DNA of 64,000 nucleotides from JBKHYJ01 sp046565505 (GTDB lineage Bacteria > Acidobacteriota > Blastocatellia > UBA7656), in the NCBI GenBank assembly GCA_046565505.1, contig JBKHYJ010000080.1:124001-188000 (forward strand), given 5' to 3'. Each line of letters begins with the position of its first letter. Position 1 is the stretch's first letter. A model generated the notes under the pieces. It made no database searches, was not told where the DNA came from, and saw nothing but the letters and a program-made list of their open reading frames with translations. Made by a program: the position numbers and the translations under genes. Below are positions 52,038-62,517 of this stretch, one piece after another.

Positions 52038-55000
52038 ATGAAAATAGGTAAGCTCGTCTCACTTCTGCTCTTACTGCTGATGCTGGCCTGTGTGACACCC
52101 GTTTTCGCTCAAAGCGACCGCGGCACGATCACCGGCACCGTGACTGATCCGAGCGGGGCGGTCGTCGCGAACGCGAAAATCACTGCCACCAGCCTTGACT
52201 CGGGCGAGGTGCGCGAGGTCACGACAAGCGACGAAGGCAATTATACGCTTCCCGAATTAAAGGCGGGCCCGTGGAAAATATCGGTCGAGGCGCAGGGGTT
52301 CAAGTCCTCCGCGCTCGACAGAGTTCAGGTCGCCGTGCAGGTGACGCGCACAGTAGATATAAAGCTGGAGGCCGGCAGCGTCAGCGAGACGGTCAACGTC
52401 ACGGCCGAGGCCCCGGTCATTCAACCCGATTCCGCCGTCCGCCAGACGAACGTGACCGAGCGACAGGTGAAAGAGCTACCGCTCGCCGTCAGCGCGGAGT
52501 CGGGCGGGCGCACGCCCCTCGCGTTCATCTTTTTGGACAGCAACGTCACGGCGGCGACCGCGACCAGCGGCCGCGGCACTGACGCGGCGAACTTCAGGGT
52601 GAGCGGCGGGCAGGGCCTGGGGACCGAGATACTGATAGATGGCGCGAGCACGCGGCGCGCGCAAAACGGGACCTTCTTCTCCGAAGTCGCGCCGGGCCCG
52701 AACGCCTTCCAGGAGTTCACCATCTCGACCAGCACCTACTCGGCCGAATTCGGCAGCTCCACGGGCGGCGTCGTTAACTTCACGATCAAATCAGGCACCA
52801 ACAGGTTCCACGGCGAAGTCTATGACCTGTTCCGCAACAAGGCGCTCAACGCCAACAGCTTCCTCAATAACGCGCGCGGCTTCAATAAGCCCGAAGACAG
52901 CCAGAACGATTTCGGCGGCAACATCGGCGGGCCCGTCTGGATACCGAAGGTCTACAACGGCCGCGACCGGACATTCTTCTTCTTTAACTATGGCGGCTAC
53001 CGCTTCAGCCAGTCGGAGACGGTCGCCGTTTCCGTGCCGACGCTCAGGATGCGCACGGGCGACTTTTCCGAACTTCTGACCGACCCGGACGTGCTCAGGC
53101 AATTCCCGGGCGGCGTGCGCATCTACGACCCGACGCAGCCGCCCGACACGCGCGTCGCCATCCCCGGCAACCGGCTAGACCTCTACAGGGGCGGCGCGGT
53201 GATAGACCCCGTGGGGCTGGCCGCGCTCCAGAGGTTCCCGGAGCCCACCGACCCCGGCGTCTTTCATAATTTCAGGACCACCAGCACCGTGCCCACGGAC
53301 ATGAACAGCTACATAGGCAAGGTGGACCAGGTGATATCGGACAGGCAGCGGTTCTCCGTGAGCTACTCAAACCGCAAGCTGACGACGATCAAGGGGGGCT
53401 TCCCGCGCTTCCCGACCCCGTTCGTCGTGCAGGACGTGTGGGACCAGAATTTCAGGTCCGACTACCTGCGCTTCCAGCATGATTTCACGCTGTCGCCGAC
53501 GCTCCTCAACCACCTCAACTTCGGCTTCAACCGCGTCGATGTGACCAACAGGAATTTCACGGAGGGGTTCAACCCGAGTGAAGAGCTGGGCCTGCCGGCC
53601 AACGCCTCACAGAACCTCGCTTTCCCGCGGCTGGGTTTCCCGGGCTATGGCGACCCCGTGGTCTCGGGCGACATCCGCGCGTACCAGAACATCGGCTCCA
53701 CCTTCTTCAGCGACAGGCAGAAGGACAACGAATTCGAGGTCGCCGATTTCGTCACCTGGGTCAAGGGCCGTCACACTTTTAAATTCGGGGGCGACGTTCG
53801 CTGGACCAGGTTCGACATACACCAGTTGATCGACCCGGGCGGGACGTTCAACTTCAGGCATGACCAGACGGCCGCCGACCGCGACCCGGAGGGCGGCTGG
53901 CCCATCGCGAGCCTCATCACGGGGGCGACGGAATTCTCTTTCGTCACCTTCCGATCAATAGACCCGGGCTGGAGGTATTTTTATCCGTCGATGTTCGTCA
54001 ACGACGATTTCAAGGTCACGCAGCGCCTGACCTTGAACCTCGGCATCCGTTACGACATCCCGTTCCCGCGCACTGAGAAGGAAGACCGGTTCCGCGGCTT
54101 TGACCCGAACGTGACAAACCCTGTCGTCAACCGCCCCGGCGCGATAGTCGGCGCGGGCGGGCAGGGCGGCCTACAGGCCGAGCACGCGGGGCTGGTGAAG
54201 ACGGACTACTCGAACGTATCCCCGCGCCTCGGCTTCGCGTACTCTTTAAACAGCCAGACGGTCGTGCGCGGCGGGTTCGGCCTGTATTACGCGCCGCTGC
54301 TATACGGCTTCAACGGGGCGAACAACATCGCGGAGGGGACGCTCGGCTATTCGGTGAGCGCGCTCCGCACGCCGAATGGCAGGCAATCGACGGTCTTCCT
54401 GAGGAGCATGCCCAGCCTCCCCGCGATAGACCCCAACGGCCAGTTCATAGGGGCCACCGACGTTGATTTCTTCGACCCGAACTTCAAGACGGGCCGCACG
54501 GCGCAGTGGAGCCTGGACGTGCAAAGGCAGTTGCCCGCGAATTTCGCGGTCTCCATCGGCTACATAGGGCACAAGGGCGACAGGCTCAAATCGAACTTCA
54601 CGCGCCTGAACGCGCTGCCGCTCGACGCACTGAAGCTGGGCTTCCCATTATTGAGCAAGCCGCTCAGGGACGTGACCCCGGCCGAGCGCAGCTACGCGGC
54701 GTCGGTAGGCGTGCCGCTGCCGGCGAGCCCGAACGCCGTCTTCAGCGGCTTCAACGGCAACGTCGCCGAGTCGCTGCGCCCCTTCCCGCAGTACGGGAGG
54801 ATCAACAACCTTCTCGAAAGCAAAGGCGAGAGCTGGTACAACGCGCTGCAAATCAAGCTCGACCGCCGCTTCTCGCAGGGCATTCAATTCGGGCTCTCTT
54901 ACACATTCTCGAAGCTGCTGACGAACGCCTCGGAGGACCTCTTCGGCTCTTCCCCCCTGGGCGGCGTGTTGCAGAACCCTTACGACATCAAATCGCTCAA

Positions 55001-55670
55001 GACGGTCTCCCCGAATAACGCGCCGCACGTGCTCGTATTCAACTACATCGTAGAGCTGCCCTTCGGCAGGGGACACAGGTTCTTGAGCGATGGCGGCTTC
55101 ATAGACAGGTTCGTCAACGGGTGGCAGGTGGGCGCGATACACCGTTACCAATCCGGGCTACCCATATCCGTCTTCACGTCGGAGAACCGTGACTTCCTCG
55201 ACCTGGTAGGCTTCGGCGGCAACCTGCGTCCTAATTTGACCGGGCAGCGACTGACGCAGTTTATGCCGCTCGGCCCGAGCGGCACGACGACGCGAGTCCT
55301 AAACCCGGGCGCGTTCGTGGCCCCGCCCAACTTCCAGGCCCCGCCCACCACCAACGTCAGCGACCCGCGCTACGCCGCTTACTACGCGGACCCGCTGAGG
55401 TTCTTCGGCAGCGCCTCGCCCGTGCTGGACTCGGCCCGCGTGCTGCCGTTCAGGAGCGAGAACGTTAACTTGATGAAGAAGACGCGCCTGACGGAGACGT
55501 TCACGTTTGAATTCCGCGCGGAGTTCTTCAACGTATTTAATCGCCACCGCTACTTCCAGCCGAATGGCGATTTGAGGAATCAAACCATCTTCGGCACCTC
55601 GGATGTTATAAACGACTTCAACATCTACGGGCCGCGCGTAATCCAGCTCGGATTCAGGCTGTTGTTTTAG
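52038..55670 (+). CDS. Oar/SusC-like TonB-dependent receptor 2
   Basis: 1210 residues from ATG 52038, which starts a signal peptide (LVSLLLLLLMLACVTPVFAQ); the frame extends 31 codons upstream without signal features. The N-terminal carboxypeptidase-regulatory domain (about 25-105: GTITGTVTDPSGAVVANAKI) precedes the plug (ERQVKELPLAVSAESGGRTP, SSTGGVVNFTIKSGTNRFHG). The large barrel ends PRVIQLGFRLLF. Compared with receptor 1 it is some 230 residues longer, so the two are not a recent duplication, and they probably take different substrates. No SusD-type lipoprotein follows. Confidence 0.9.
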   Translation: MKIGKLVSLLLLLLMLACVTPVFAQSDRGTITGTVTDPSGAVVANAKITATSLDSGEVREVTTSDEGNYTLPELKAGPWKISVEAQGFKSSALDRVQVAVQVTRTVDIKLEAGSVSETVNVTAEAPVIQPDSAVRQTNVTERQVKELPLAVSAESGGRTPLAFIFLDSNVTAATATSGRGTDAANFRVSGGQGLGTEILIDGASTRRAQNGTFFSEVAPGPNAFQEFTISTSTYSAEFGSSTGGVVNFTIKSGTNRFHGEVYDLFRNKALNANSFLNNARGFNKPEDSQNDFGGNIGGPVWIPKVYNGRDRTFFFFNYGGYRFSQSETVAVSVPTLRMRTGDFSELLTDPDVLRQFPGGVRIYDPTQPPDTRVAIPGNRLDLYRGGAVIDPVGLAALQRFPEPTDPGVFHNFRTTSTVPTDMNSYIGKVDQVISDRQRFSVSYSNRKLTTIKGGFPRFPTPFVVQDVWDQNFRSDYLRFQHDFTLSPTLLNHLNFGFNRVDVTNRNFTEGFNPSEELGLPANASQNLAFPRLGFPGYGDPVVSGDIRAYQNIGSTFFSDRQKDNEFEVADFVTWVKGRHTFKFGGDVRWTRFDIHQLIDPGGTFNFRHDQTAADRDPEGGWPIASLITGATEFSFVTFRSIDPGWRYFYPSMFVNDDFKVTQRLTLNLGIRYDIPFPRTEKEDRFRGFDPNVTNPVVNRPGAIVGAGGQGGLQAEHAGLVKTDYSNVSPRLGFAYSLNSQTVVRGGFGLYYAPLLYGFNGANNIAEGTLGYSVSALRTPNGRQSTVFLRSMPSLPAIDPNGQFIGATDVDFFDPNFKTGRTAQWSLDVQRQLPANFAVSIGYIGHKGDRLKSNFTRLNALPLDALKLGFPLLSKPLRDVTPAERSYAASVGVPLPASPNAVFSGFNGNVAESLRPFPQYGRINNLLESKGESWYNALQIKLDRRFSQGIQFGLSYTFSKLLTNASEDLFGSSPLGGVLQNPYDIKSLKTVSPNNAPHVLVFNYIVELPFGRGHRFLSDGGFIDRFVNGWQVGAIHRYQSGLPISVFTSENRDFLDLVGFGGNLRPNLTGQRLTQFMPLGPSGTTTRVLNPGAFVAPPNFQAPPTTNVSDPRYAAYYADPLRFFGSASPVLDSARVLPFRSENVNLMKKTRLTETFTFEFRAEFFNVFNRHRYFQPNGDLRNQTIFGTSDVINDFNIYGPRVIQLGFRLLF

Positions 55671-55770
55671 TCCGGGAGGACGCTTCACGGGCGGCGCGGG
55701 GAGACCGAATGGCTTTCCCGCGTCGCTCGTTTCGCTTTAGGGTAATTTCATACCGTTAGCAACGCTCACC

Positions 55771-57486
55771 ATGACAGGCTCAATGCGCGACGCGACGCGG
55801 GGCGACAGATCGCGTCCCGTTGAAACCATGCCGGCGCGACCTACCCACCCGCGGCTGCGCGCCATCGCCGTGGCGGCAATACTGCTGGCAATCGCTGCGG
55901 CGCGAGCGGGCGCTTTTGAAACGCGCGCCGCATCACTGATTCAGAACCCCGCCCGCGACTCGCGCACCTCGCCCGTTACCGCCGAAGGCATGTCCGCGCT
56001 CGAACGCGGCGACAGTGAGTCTGCGAAAAAATCTTTCGAGCGCGCCATAGAGATCAATTCAAAAGATGCCCTGGCGCACACCTACCTTGGAATACTGGCC
56101 GACCGCGCGGGCCAGCTTCGGGAGGCGGAGCAGCACTTCGCCGCCGCCGCCGCGGCCGACCCGGCATCCCCGGCCGCTCATAATAACTACGGAGCCATCC
56201 TTTTAAGGCTCGGCCGCGCGGGGCAGGCCGCCGCGCAGTTCCGTGCCTCGCTGAGGCTGAACCAGTCGCAGCCGAACGCGTTAGTAAACCTTGCGCAGAT
56301 TCGCTTCTCCGAAGGCACGCCCGAAGCGCTCCGCGAGGCGCGGGAGCTTTTTGAGCGAGCGAGCGCCCTCGCGCCTGACGCGGAGATCGCGCGTTCGCTC
56401 GTCATCATCGCCCTGCGGCTGAACGACGCGGCCGCCGCCGCATCGAGCTACCGCGATTACGCTTCGCGCCTGACCGGCGCGCCGGAGGCGGTGACGGCCC
56501 CGGCCATGCGGGCCGCCCTGGGGGCCGCTTTGCTCGAAGCGAAGCTCTCGGGAGAAGCGGTCGAAGAACTCACGGCGGCCGTAGCAGCGGACCCGAAGAA
56601 TGTTGACGCGGTCTTGTCGCTTGCTCGGGCGCACCTGTCTCGCAAGGACATTCCGGCCGCCGGGCGCGCGCTGGAATCGGCGGTCGCGCGCGGCATCGAC
56701 GAGGCGCGGGTCTACGCGGCGCTCGCCGAGGTCTACGAGCTAAGCGGGCATGTGGAGAACGCCATCCCCGCGATGAGGCTGGCCATCGAGCGGGACCCCA
56801 AGAACGAAGACTACCGCTTTCGCTACGCGATGATTCTGACCGACACGAAGGCCCCGGCCGCGGCGATAATTCGGTTGCAGGAGGCGCTCGCGCAGTTTCC
56901 AAATTCATCCAGACTTTGGTTCGCGCTGGGCGTCGCGCAGTCGGCTAATTACAAGACGGATGAGGCGGGCAAGGCGTTCGAGCGTTCGCTCGCGCTCGAC
57001 CCGAAGTTCGCGCCCGCGCTCGCCTACCTGGGGATGACCTACGCGGAGCAAGGACAATTCGCCGACGCGCTCGCGCTCTACGAGCGCGCCCTGGCGGTTG
57101 ACGAGCGGCTGGCACCCGCGCACTTCTTGACTGCCGACGCCATCCTGAAACAGATGTCAGCCGATCCCGCCCGCGCCGAAGCTCACCTCAAGCGCGCCAT
57201 AGAGCTTGACCCTACGTTCACGCCGGCGCTCCTCGCGCTCGGCAAACTTCACCTGCGCCTCGGCCGGTTGTCTGACGCCGCGGCCGAGCTTGAGCGCGTG
57301 GTGGCGGCCGCGCCGGGGCTGGCCGAGGCGCACTACCAGCTCGGCCTGACTTACATGCGCCTCAAGCGGAAGCCGGAGGCGGACGCCGAGTTCGCCACGT
57401 TTAAGAAAATGAGCGACTCTGAAAAGGAGCAGGCGCAGAACGAGCGGCGCGACATATCCCGCCGCCTCGCGGGCGTGCGGTTCTAG
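55771..57486 (+). CDS. Secreted TPR-repeat protein
   Basis: 571 residues with an N-terminal hydrophobic signal or anchor (about 30-50: AIAVAAILLAIAAARAGA) and about twelve tetratricopeptide repeats, for example GDSESAKKSFERAIEINSKDALAHTYLGI and DKAGKAFERSLALDPKFAPALAYLGM-like units. It ends with a short charged helix (DSEKEQAQNERRDISRRLAG). TPR solenoids bind other proteins. Coupled to two receptors and glycosidases, it could be a periplasmic scaffold; the same arrangement is frequent in acidobacterial sugar loci. ATG 55771 lacks a ribosome site; 55786 or 55828 are alternatives. Confidence 0.8.
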   Translation: MTGSMRDATRGDRSRPVETMPARPTHPRLRAIAVAAILLAIAAARAGAFETRAASLIQNPARDSRTSPVTAEGMSALERGDSESAKKSFERAIEINSKDALAHTYLGILADRAGQLREAEQHFAAAAAADPASPAAHNNYGAILLRLGRAGQAAAQFRASLRLNQSQPNALVNLAQIRFSEGTPEALREARELFERASALAPDAEIARSLVIIALRLNDAAAAASSYRDYASRLTGAPEAVTAPAMRAALGAALLEAKLSGEAVEELTAAVAADPKNVDAVLSLARAHLSRKDIPAAGRALESAVARGIDEARVYAALAEVYELSGHVENAIPAMRLAIERDPKNEDYRFRYAMILTDTKAPAAAIIRLQEALAQFPNSSRLWFALGVAQSANYKTDEAGKAFERSLALDPKFAPALAYLGMTYAEQGQFADALALYERALAVDERLAPAHFLTADAILKQMSADPARAEAHLKRAIELDPTFTPALLALGKLHLRLGRLSDAAAELERVVAAAPGLAEAHYQLGLTYMRLKRKPEADAEFATFKKMSDSEKEQAQNERRDISRRLAGVRF

Positions 57487-57567
57487 ACCGGTGGTTGAGT
57501 TATGAGGCTTCTTGTCACGGAGGCGCTCGGGGACGGAGCGACACTAAAAATTCCCTTGAACCCGAAC

Positions 57568-60378
57568 ATGTCTAAACCGAATATGCGTGCGACTCTCATC
57601 GTGGCGGCGGCCGCGGCGCTGCTGCTTATGGCCGGGGCGCGGGCCGGCGCGCAGACGATCAAGCTCGAACGCGGCTGGCAGTTCCTCGCCGACGAGCAAG
57701 GCGCGCTCAAGCCGGCGGACCTGGCGGGAGCGCCGGGCTGGCGCGACGCCCGCGTTGGGCTGTCATGGAACGCGCAATTTGAAGACCTGCGCGATTACAT
57801 GGGCGTGGCATGGTATCGCACGACTTTTGACCTTCCCCGGCTCAATAACTCTCGCCGCGCGCTCGTGCGATTCGGCGCGGTGGACTACTTCGCAGAGGTC
57901 TTCCTCAATGGCAAACTGGTCGGCGCGCACGAAGGCGGCTACACGCCATTCACTCTCGACGTGACGGGCGAGGCCAGGCAGGGGCCGAATGAATTAGCGG
58001 TGCGGGTGATCGACCCGCCGATGGACGAGAAGGGTAAGCCCGCGCGCTTTCCCGATATGGTCTACGACGAGATACCGCACGGCAAGCAGAACTGGTACGT
58101 TCAGACAGGAGGCATCTGGCAACCTGTCACGGTCGAACTCCGCCCGAGCCTCTACATAGAGCATGTGCATGTCACGCCGAACGTGAATGGCAACGTCACC
58201 GTCGAGGTGCGGGTCGCCGGGGAGGGGAGCGGGGACCCGAACCTTCAGGTATCCGTACGGGACGCCGGCGGCAAGTTAGAACTCAGTTCGGGAGCAGGCG
58301 GCCTCACGGCAATGGGGCGCGGAGTTTTCCAGGGCCAGGTCAAGTCGCCGCGACTGTGGGCCCCTTCCAGCCCCGCACTCTACTCGGTCGAGGTGAGGCT
58401 CAACGGCGGGGAGGATGTGAAATCCGACCGCTTCGGGTTCCGGTCTTTCGAGGCGCGCGATGGCAAGCTCTACCTAAACGGCGACCCGTTTTACATGATC
58501 GCCGCGCTCGACCAGGACTTCTACCCGGAGACGATCTACACGCCGCCTTCCGAGGAGTACGTGCGCGACATGATGGTGAAAGCCAAGCGGCTCGGCCTGA
58601 ACATGCTGCGCTGCCACATCAAGGTGCCCGACCCCGTTTACCTGAAGGTGGCCGACGAAGTAGGCATGCTCGTCTGGTACGAGATACCTTCATGGAACGA
58701 CCGCAACCACTTCTCGCCCAGGGCGGCGGTGCGCGGCGAGAAGACTTTCGCGGAGATGGTCGCGCGCGACTGGAATCACCCATCCGTCGTCATTCAGAGC
58801 ATCATCAATGAGAGCTGGGGGGCGGACCTCAAACAGGCCGCCCAGCGCGAATGGCTCAAGGCCGCGTATGGCCGCGCGAAGAGCCTGACCGCGCCGCTCG
58901 GCCGCTTGATAGTAGACAACAGCGCATGCTGCGATAATTTTCATGTGAAGACGGACATCGAAGACAACCACCGCTACAACTCGATACCCGATTACCACGC
59001 AGAGTTCGACCAGTGGGTGGCCGACTTCGCCGCCCGCCCGAAATGGAATTTCAGCCCGCACGGCGACGCCGAGCGCACGGGCAGAGAGCCGCTGATATTA
59101 TCCGAGTTCGGCAACTGGGGGCTGCCGCGCCTGCCCGAACGCCTGCCCTGGTGGTTCGGCCGCGATTTCGCGGGGCGCGAAGTGACTCGCCCCGCCGGAG
59201 TGCTCGACCGATTCAGGCAGTTCAAGCTCGACGGCCTGTTCAAAGACTTCAACGCGCTCGCGGTCGAGACCCAGCGGCATCAATTCGTTTCGCTCAAGCA
59301 CGAGGTGGAAGAGATTCGCCGCCACGCCCCCATCCAGGGCTACGTCATCACGGAGTTCACCGACATCAACTGGGAAGTGAACGGGCTTATGGATATGTGG
59401 CGCAACCCGAAAGTGTACGCGGCGGAGCTGGCGAAGATTCAACAGCCGGACGTGATCCTGGCGCGTCCCTCGAAGCGAAATTACTTGAGCGGCGAGCGCG
59501 TCGAGGTGGAAACGTCGCTGTCGCATTACGGCGCCAAGCCTGCGGGCGGGGGGCGCGTCCGCTGGTCAACGGGCTCCGGCGCGAAGGGGAGTTACGACAT
59601 CGGCGGGGAAATCGGGCGGGCCACGGTCGCGCGGCTTCAGTCGATCTCTTTCGCCGCGCCCGCGGTCACCCGCCCGCGGCGCGAGCGGCTCTCCCTCGAA
59701 GTCCGCGGGCGCGATGGGGCGCTCATCGCGGAAAACAGCTATGATTATTTCGTCTTCCCGAAGCCCGGGCCGCGCGCCGCCGCGATTCTCTTCCACGACC
59801 CATCAAAGAGTCATGCGGGCTTGAGCCGCGCGCTCTCGGCGGCCGGGTATAAGGTCTCGGCCGACGGCGGTCAAAGCGGCGGGGCGTTGATGATTTCACA
59901 CGCGCTTGACGATACGGTTAAACGCCACCTCGAAGGCGGCGGCCGGGCGATTATCATCGCTGACTCTAAAGAAGCGTTGGCCGGCGCAGGGGCGCTGAAA
60001 GTCGCGGCGCGCCGGGGGTCTGATCTCGATGGCAACTGGGTGACGAACTTCAACTGGGTGCGGGCAGACGCCGCGCCATTCAACGCCGCGGCCGTCGGCG
60101 GGCTGCTCGGGTTTGAATCAGCCCGCGCGACCCCGCATTACGTCATACAGGGCGTTCGCGGCGAAGATTACTCGGACGTGATGTCGGGCATCTTCTATGG
60201 GTGGTTGAACAACAACGCGGCGCTCGCCATGCAGGCGCAGGCAGGCAAGGGCAAGCTGTTCGCCACCACGTTTCGATTCGGCGAGTATGGCAGTGACCCC
60301 TGGGCCACGCACTTGCTCGACGCCATCATTCGCTACGCTGGCGGGCCCGCCTTCTCTCCGAAGCTGAAGGTGTGGTAG
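57568..60378 (+). CDS. Secreted glycoside hydrolase family 2
   Basis: Exo-glycosidase of clan GH-A, about 936 residues. A signal peptide (LIVAAAAALLLMAGARAGAQ) follows ATG 57568 (57583 possible). The sugar-binding domain (WYRTTFDLPRL, VRFGAVDYFAEVFLNGKLVG), an Ig-like domain and the TIM barrel are in normal order. The acid/base Glu is about E415 in SIINESWG, the nucleophile about E596 in GYVITEFTDINWE. The last 250 residues form an extra alpha/beta domain (GPRAAAILFHDPSK, GGALMISHALDD, GKGKLFATTFRFGEYG) resembling the glutamine-amidotransferase-like fold of some GH42/GH2 enzymes. Beta-galactosidase, beta-glucuronidase or mannosidase activity cannot be told apart here. It lies 82 bases after the TPR gene. 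Confidence 0.88.
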   Translation: MSKPNMRATLIVAAAAALLLMAGARAGAQTIKLERGWQFLADEQGALKPADLAGAPGWRDARVGLSWNAQFEDLRDYMGVAWYRTTFDLPRLNNSRRALVRFGAVDYFAEVFLNGKLVGAHEGGYTPFTLDVTGEARQGPNELAVRVIDPPMDEKGKPARFPDMVYDEIPHGKQNWYVQTGGIWQPVTVELRPSLYIEHVHVTPNVNGNVTVEVRVAGEGSGDPNLQVSVRDAGGKLELSSGAGGLTAMGRGVFQGQVKSPRLWAPSSPALYSVEVRLNGGEDVKSDRFGFRSFEARDGKLYLNGDPFYMIAALDQDFYPETIYTPPSEEYVRDMMVKAKRLGLNMLRCHIKVPDPVYLKVADEVGMLVWYEIPSWNDRNHFSPRAAVRGEKTFAEMVARDWNHPSVVIQSIINESWGADLKQAAQREWLKAAYGRAKSLTAPLGRLIVDNSACCDNFHVKTDIEDNHRYNSIPDYHAEFDQWVADFAARPKWNFSPHGDAERTGREPLILSEFGNWGLPRLPERLPWWFGRDFAGREVTRPAGVLDRFRQFKLDGLFKDFNALAVETQRHQFVSLKHEVEEIRRHAPIQGYVITEFTDINWEVNGLMDMWRNPKVYAAELAKIQQPDVILARPSKRNYLSGERVEVETSLSHYGAKPAGGGRVRWSTGSGAKGSYDIGGEIGRATVARLQSISFAAPAVTRPRRERLSLEVRGRDGALIAENSYDYFVFPKPGPRAAAILFHDPSKSHAGLSRALSAAGYKVSADGGQSGGALMISHALDDTVKRHLEGGGRAIIIADSKEALAGAGALKVAARRGSDLDGNWVTNFNWVRADAAPFNAAAVGGLLGFESARATPHYVIQGVRGEDYSDVMSGIFYGWLNNNAALAMQAQAGKGKLFATTFRFGEYGSDPWATHLLDAIIRYAGGPAFSPKLKVW

Positions 60379-60485
60379 GTGGCGCGGCTCGTAAAGTACG
60401 GCCGCCCGAAAGACGGCGGACCGCGGCGCCGGTCAACGGCCCCCGGAGGGCCGCGGCGGAAATCATTTTTCAAAGGGATAAATAA

Positions 60486-62489
60486 TTGCGCCCTTTCTCA
60501 TTAGCCTTATTCTTACCCCTGCTGCTGTTCCTCGCGCCGGCCTGGCCGAGGTGCGAGGCGCGGCAGGCCGCCGCGGCGAGCATCACGGTAGACGCGGGCA
60601 GAGTCGAGGGCAACGTCAATCCCATGCTCTACGGCCAGTTCGACGAGTTCATGTTTGAAGGCGTCAAAGGCGGCCTTCACGCGGAGATCATTCGCAACCG
60701 CAGTTTTGAAGAGCCGGCCAACGCCATAGGGCTGTCACGTTACTGGGAGCGCTACCCCGACGACCGCAATGACGATTACGGCCTGAGCTTCCGGTGGGAT
60801 GATTCGGTCTTCTACCCGGCGCCGAAAAATTTTGACAGTGAATCGACGGCCCATTCATTACGTGTTGACGTGGGCGGCGGCGTAGTCGAGCCGCACGGGA
60901 TTTATCAGAGCCGAATCCCCGTGCGACAGTCGCTTGAATACCGCGGCTACCTCTGGCTCAAGGCAGCGGCCTTTCAAGGGGCGGTCACGGTCGCGCTCGA
61001 AGCCGACATGACCGGGGGCCAGAGGTACGCCGCCGCAGAGATCAACGGCGTGGCGGGCGACTGGAAGAAGTACGAGTTCAAGCTGACCCCGGCCAAAAGC
61101 GACCCGCTCGCCCGCCTGGCTATTTGCGTCAGCGGGCGCGGTCGGTTGTGGCTCGACCAGGTCTCGCTACTGCCGGCCGACGCAGTCGGGGGCGTCCGCG
61201 CGGACGTGTTCGAGAAGATAAAGGCGCTGCGCCCGGCCTTCGTCCGCTGGCCGGGCGGCAACGTCGCGCAGGACTACCACTGGGCGTGGGGCGTAGGCCC
61301 CCGCGACGAGCGGACGACCTGGGTGAACCTGTCATGGAAGAATGAGCCGGAGCCGAGCGATTTCGGCACGGACGAATTCATACAGTTCTGCCGCAACGTC
61401 GGGGCGGAGCCGTCGGTCACGGTCAACGTCGAAGGGCGCGGCGCGACGGCGGAAGAAGCGGCCGCGTGGGTGGAATACTGCAATGGCCCTCCCACGTCCA
61501 GGCATGGCGCCATGCGCGCGCGTAACGGGCATGCGGAACCCTACGCGGTCAAGTACTGGGAGGTGGGCAACGAGATATGGGGCGACTGGGTGCGGGGGCA
61601 CTCGGACGCGGAGACTTACGCGCGCAACTACAACCGTTACTGCGCGGCGATGCGCGCGGTTGACCCGGCCATCAAATTCATCGCCGTCGGCGACAATGAC
61701 ATGAGATGGAACCGCACCGTGTTGAAGGTCGCGGGCGCGAACATAGATTACCTCGCGATTCATCACTACTATGGCAGGTCCGAGATGAAGGGCGACCCTC
61801 TGAACCTGATGGCTCGGCCGCTCTACTACGAGCGATTCTATAAGCAGGTCGGCGAGCTGATCCGCGAGACGACGGGGGGCCGTAAGATCAAGCTGAGCAT
61901 CAACGAGTGGGGGTTGGACCTGCCCGAGCGGCGGCAGTACTCTATGGAGTCGGCGCTCTACGCGGCGAGGCTTATGAACGTCTTCGAGCGGTCGGGCGAA
62001 CTGGTAGCGATGAGCGCGGTATCCGACATGGTCAACGGGTGGCCGGGCGGGATAATTCAGGCGAGCCGCCACGCCGTTTTTGTATCGCCCATATACCTGG
62101 TGAATCAACTCTACAACGAGCGCCTGGGGGCGGAGCGGCTGGCCGCGAGAATCGAAAGCCCCGCCTTCGCGAGCAGCCTCGAAGGCAACTCCGTGCCTTA
62201 CCTAGACGCGGTCGTCAGCCGCTCGGCCGACGGGCGGAAAATCTACATAAAAGCTGTCAACACGGACCGCGCCAAGCCCCTGACCACGGCAATCAGCCTG
62301 AGGGGGGCCGAGGTTGAATCGAGCGCGGAGGTGGCGACGGTGGCGGCGGAATCGCCCGAGGCTTTCAATAGCTTCTCGACGCCCGACGCCATCTCCATCA
62401 GGCGGTCACATCTGAAAGCTGGAGGCGGCTTCGTAGTTGAGCTCCCGAAGAATTCCGTCTCCGTGATTACGCTGAGCGTGAAGAAGTGA
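60486..62489 (+). CDS. Secreted alpha-L-arabinofuranosidase, GH51
   Basis: Releases arabinose from arabinan, arabinoxylan or arabinogalactan, 667 residues. The start is TTG 60486 with AAAGGGA 7 bases upstream, giving a signal peptide (RPFSLALFLPLLLFLAPAW). The N-terminal segment (VNPMLYGQFDEFMFEG, IRNRSFEEP) and a carbohydrate-binding-like insert precede the TIM barrel (FVRWPGGNVAQDYHWAWGVG). The acid/base is E363 in EVGNEIWGDW and the nucleophile E474 in LSINEWGLD. The C-terminal beta domain follows. A secreted GH51 beside a GH43 and GH2 points to an arabinose-rich polymer. Confidence 0.93.
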   Translation: MRPFSLALFLPLLLFLAPAWPRCEARQAAAASITVDAGRVEGNVNPMLYGQFDEFMFEGVKGGLHAEIIRNRSFEEPANAIGLSRYWERYPDDRNDDYGLSFRWDDSVFYPAPKNFDSESTAHSLRVDVGGGVVEPHGIYQSRIPVRQSLEYRGYLWLKAAAFQGAVTVALEADMTGGQRYAAAEINGVAGDWKKYEFKLTPAKSDPLARLAICVSGRGRLWLDQVSLLPADAVGGVRADVFEKIKALRPAFVRWPGGNVAQDYHWAWGVGPRDERTTWVNLSWKNEPEPSDFGTDEFIQFCRNVGAEPSVTVNVEGRGATAEEAAAWVEYCNGPPTSRHGAMRARNGHAEPYAVKYWEVGNEIWGDWVRGHSDAETYARNYNRYCAAMRAVDPAIKFIAVGDNDMRWNRTVLKVAGANIDYLAIHHYYGRSEMKGDPLNLMARPLYYERFYKQVGELIRETTGGRKIKLSINEWGLDLPERRQYSMESALYAARLMNVFERSGELVAMSAVSDMVNGWPGGIIQASRHAVFVSPIYLVNQLYNERLGAERLAARIESPAFASSLEGNSVPYLDAVVSRSADGRKIYIKAVNTDRAKPLTTAISLRGAEVESSAEVATVAAESPEAFNSFSTPDAISIRRSHLKAGGGFVVELPKNSVSVITLSVKK

Positions 62490-62517
62490 CGGGGGCTGCG
62501 CGGCCGCCCGCGGTGTG

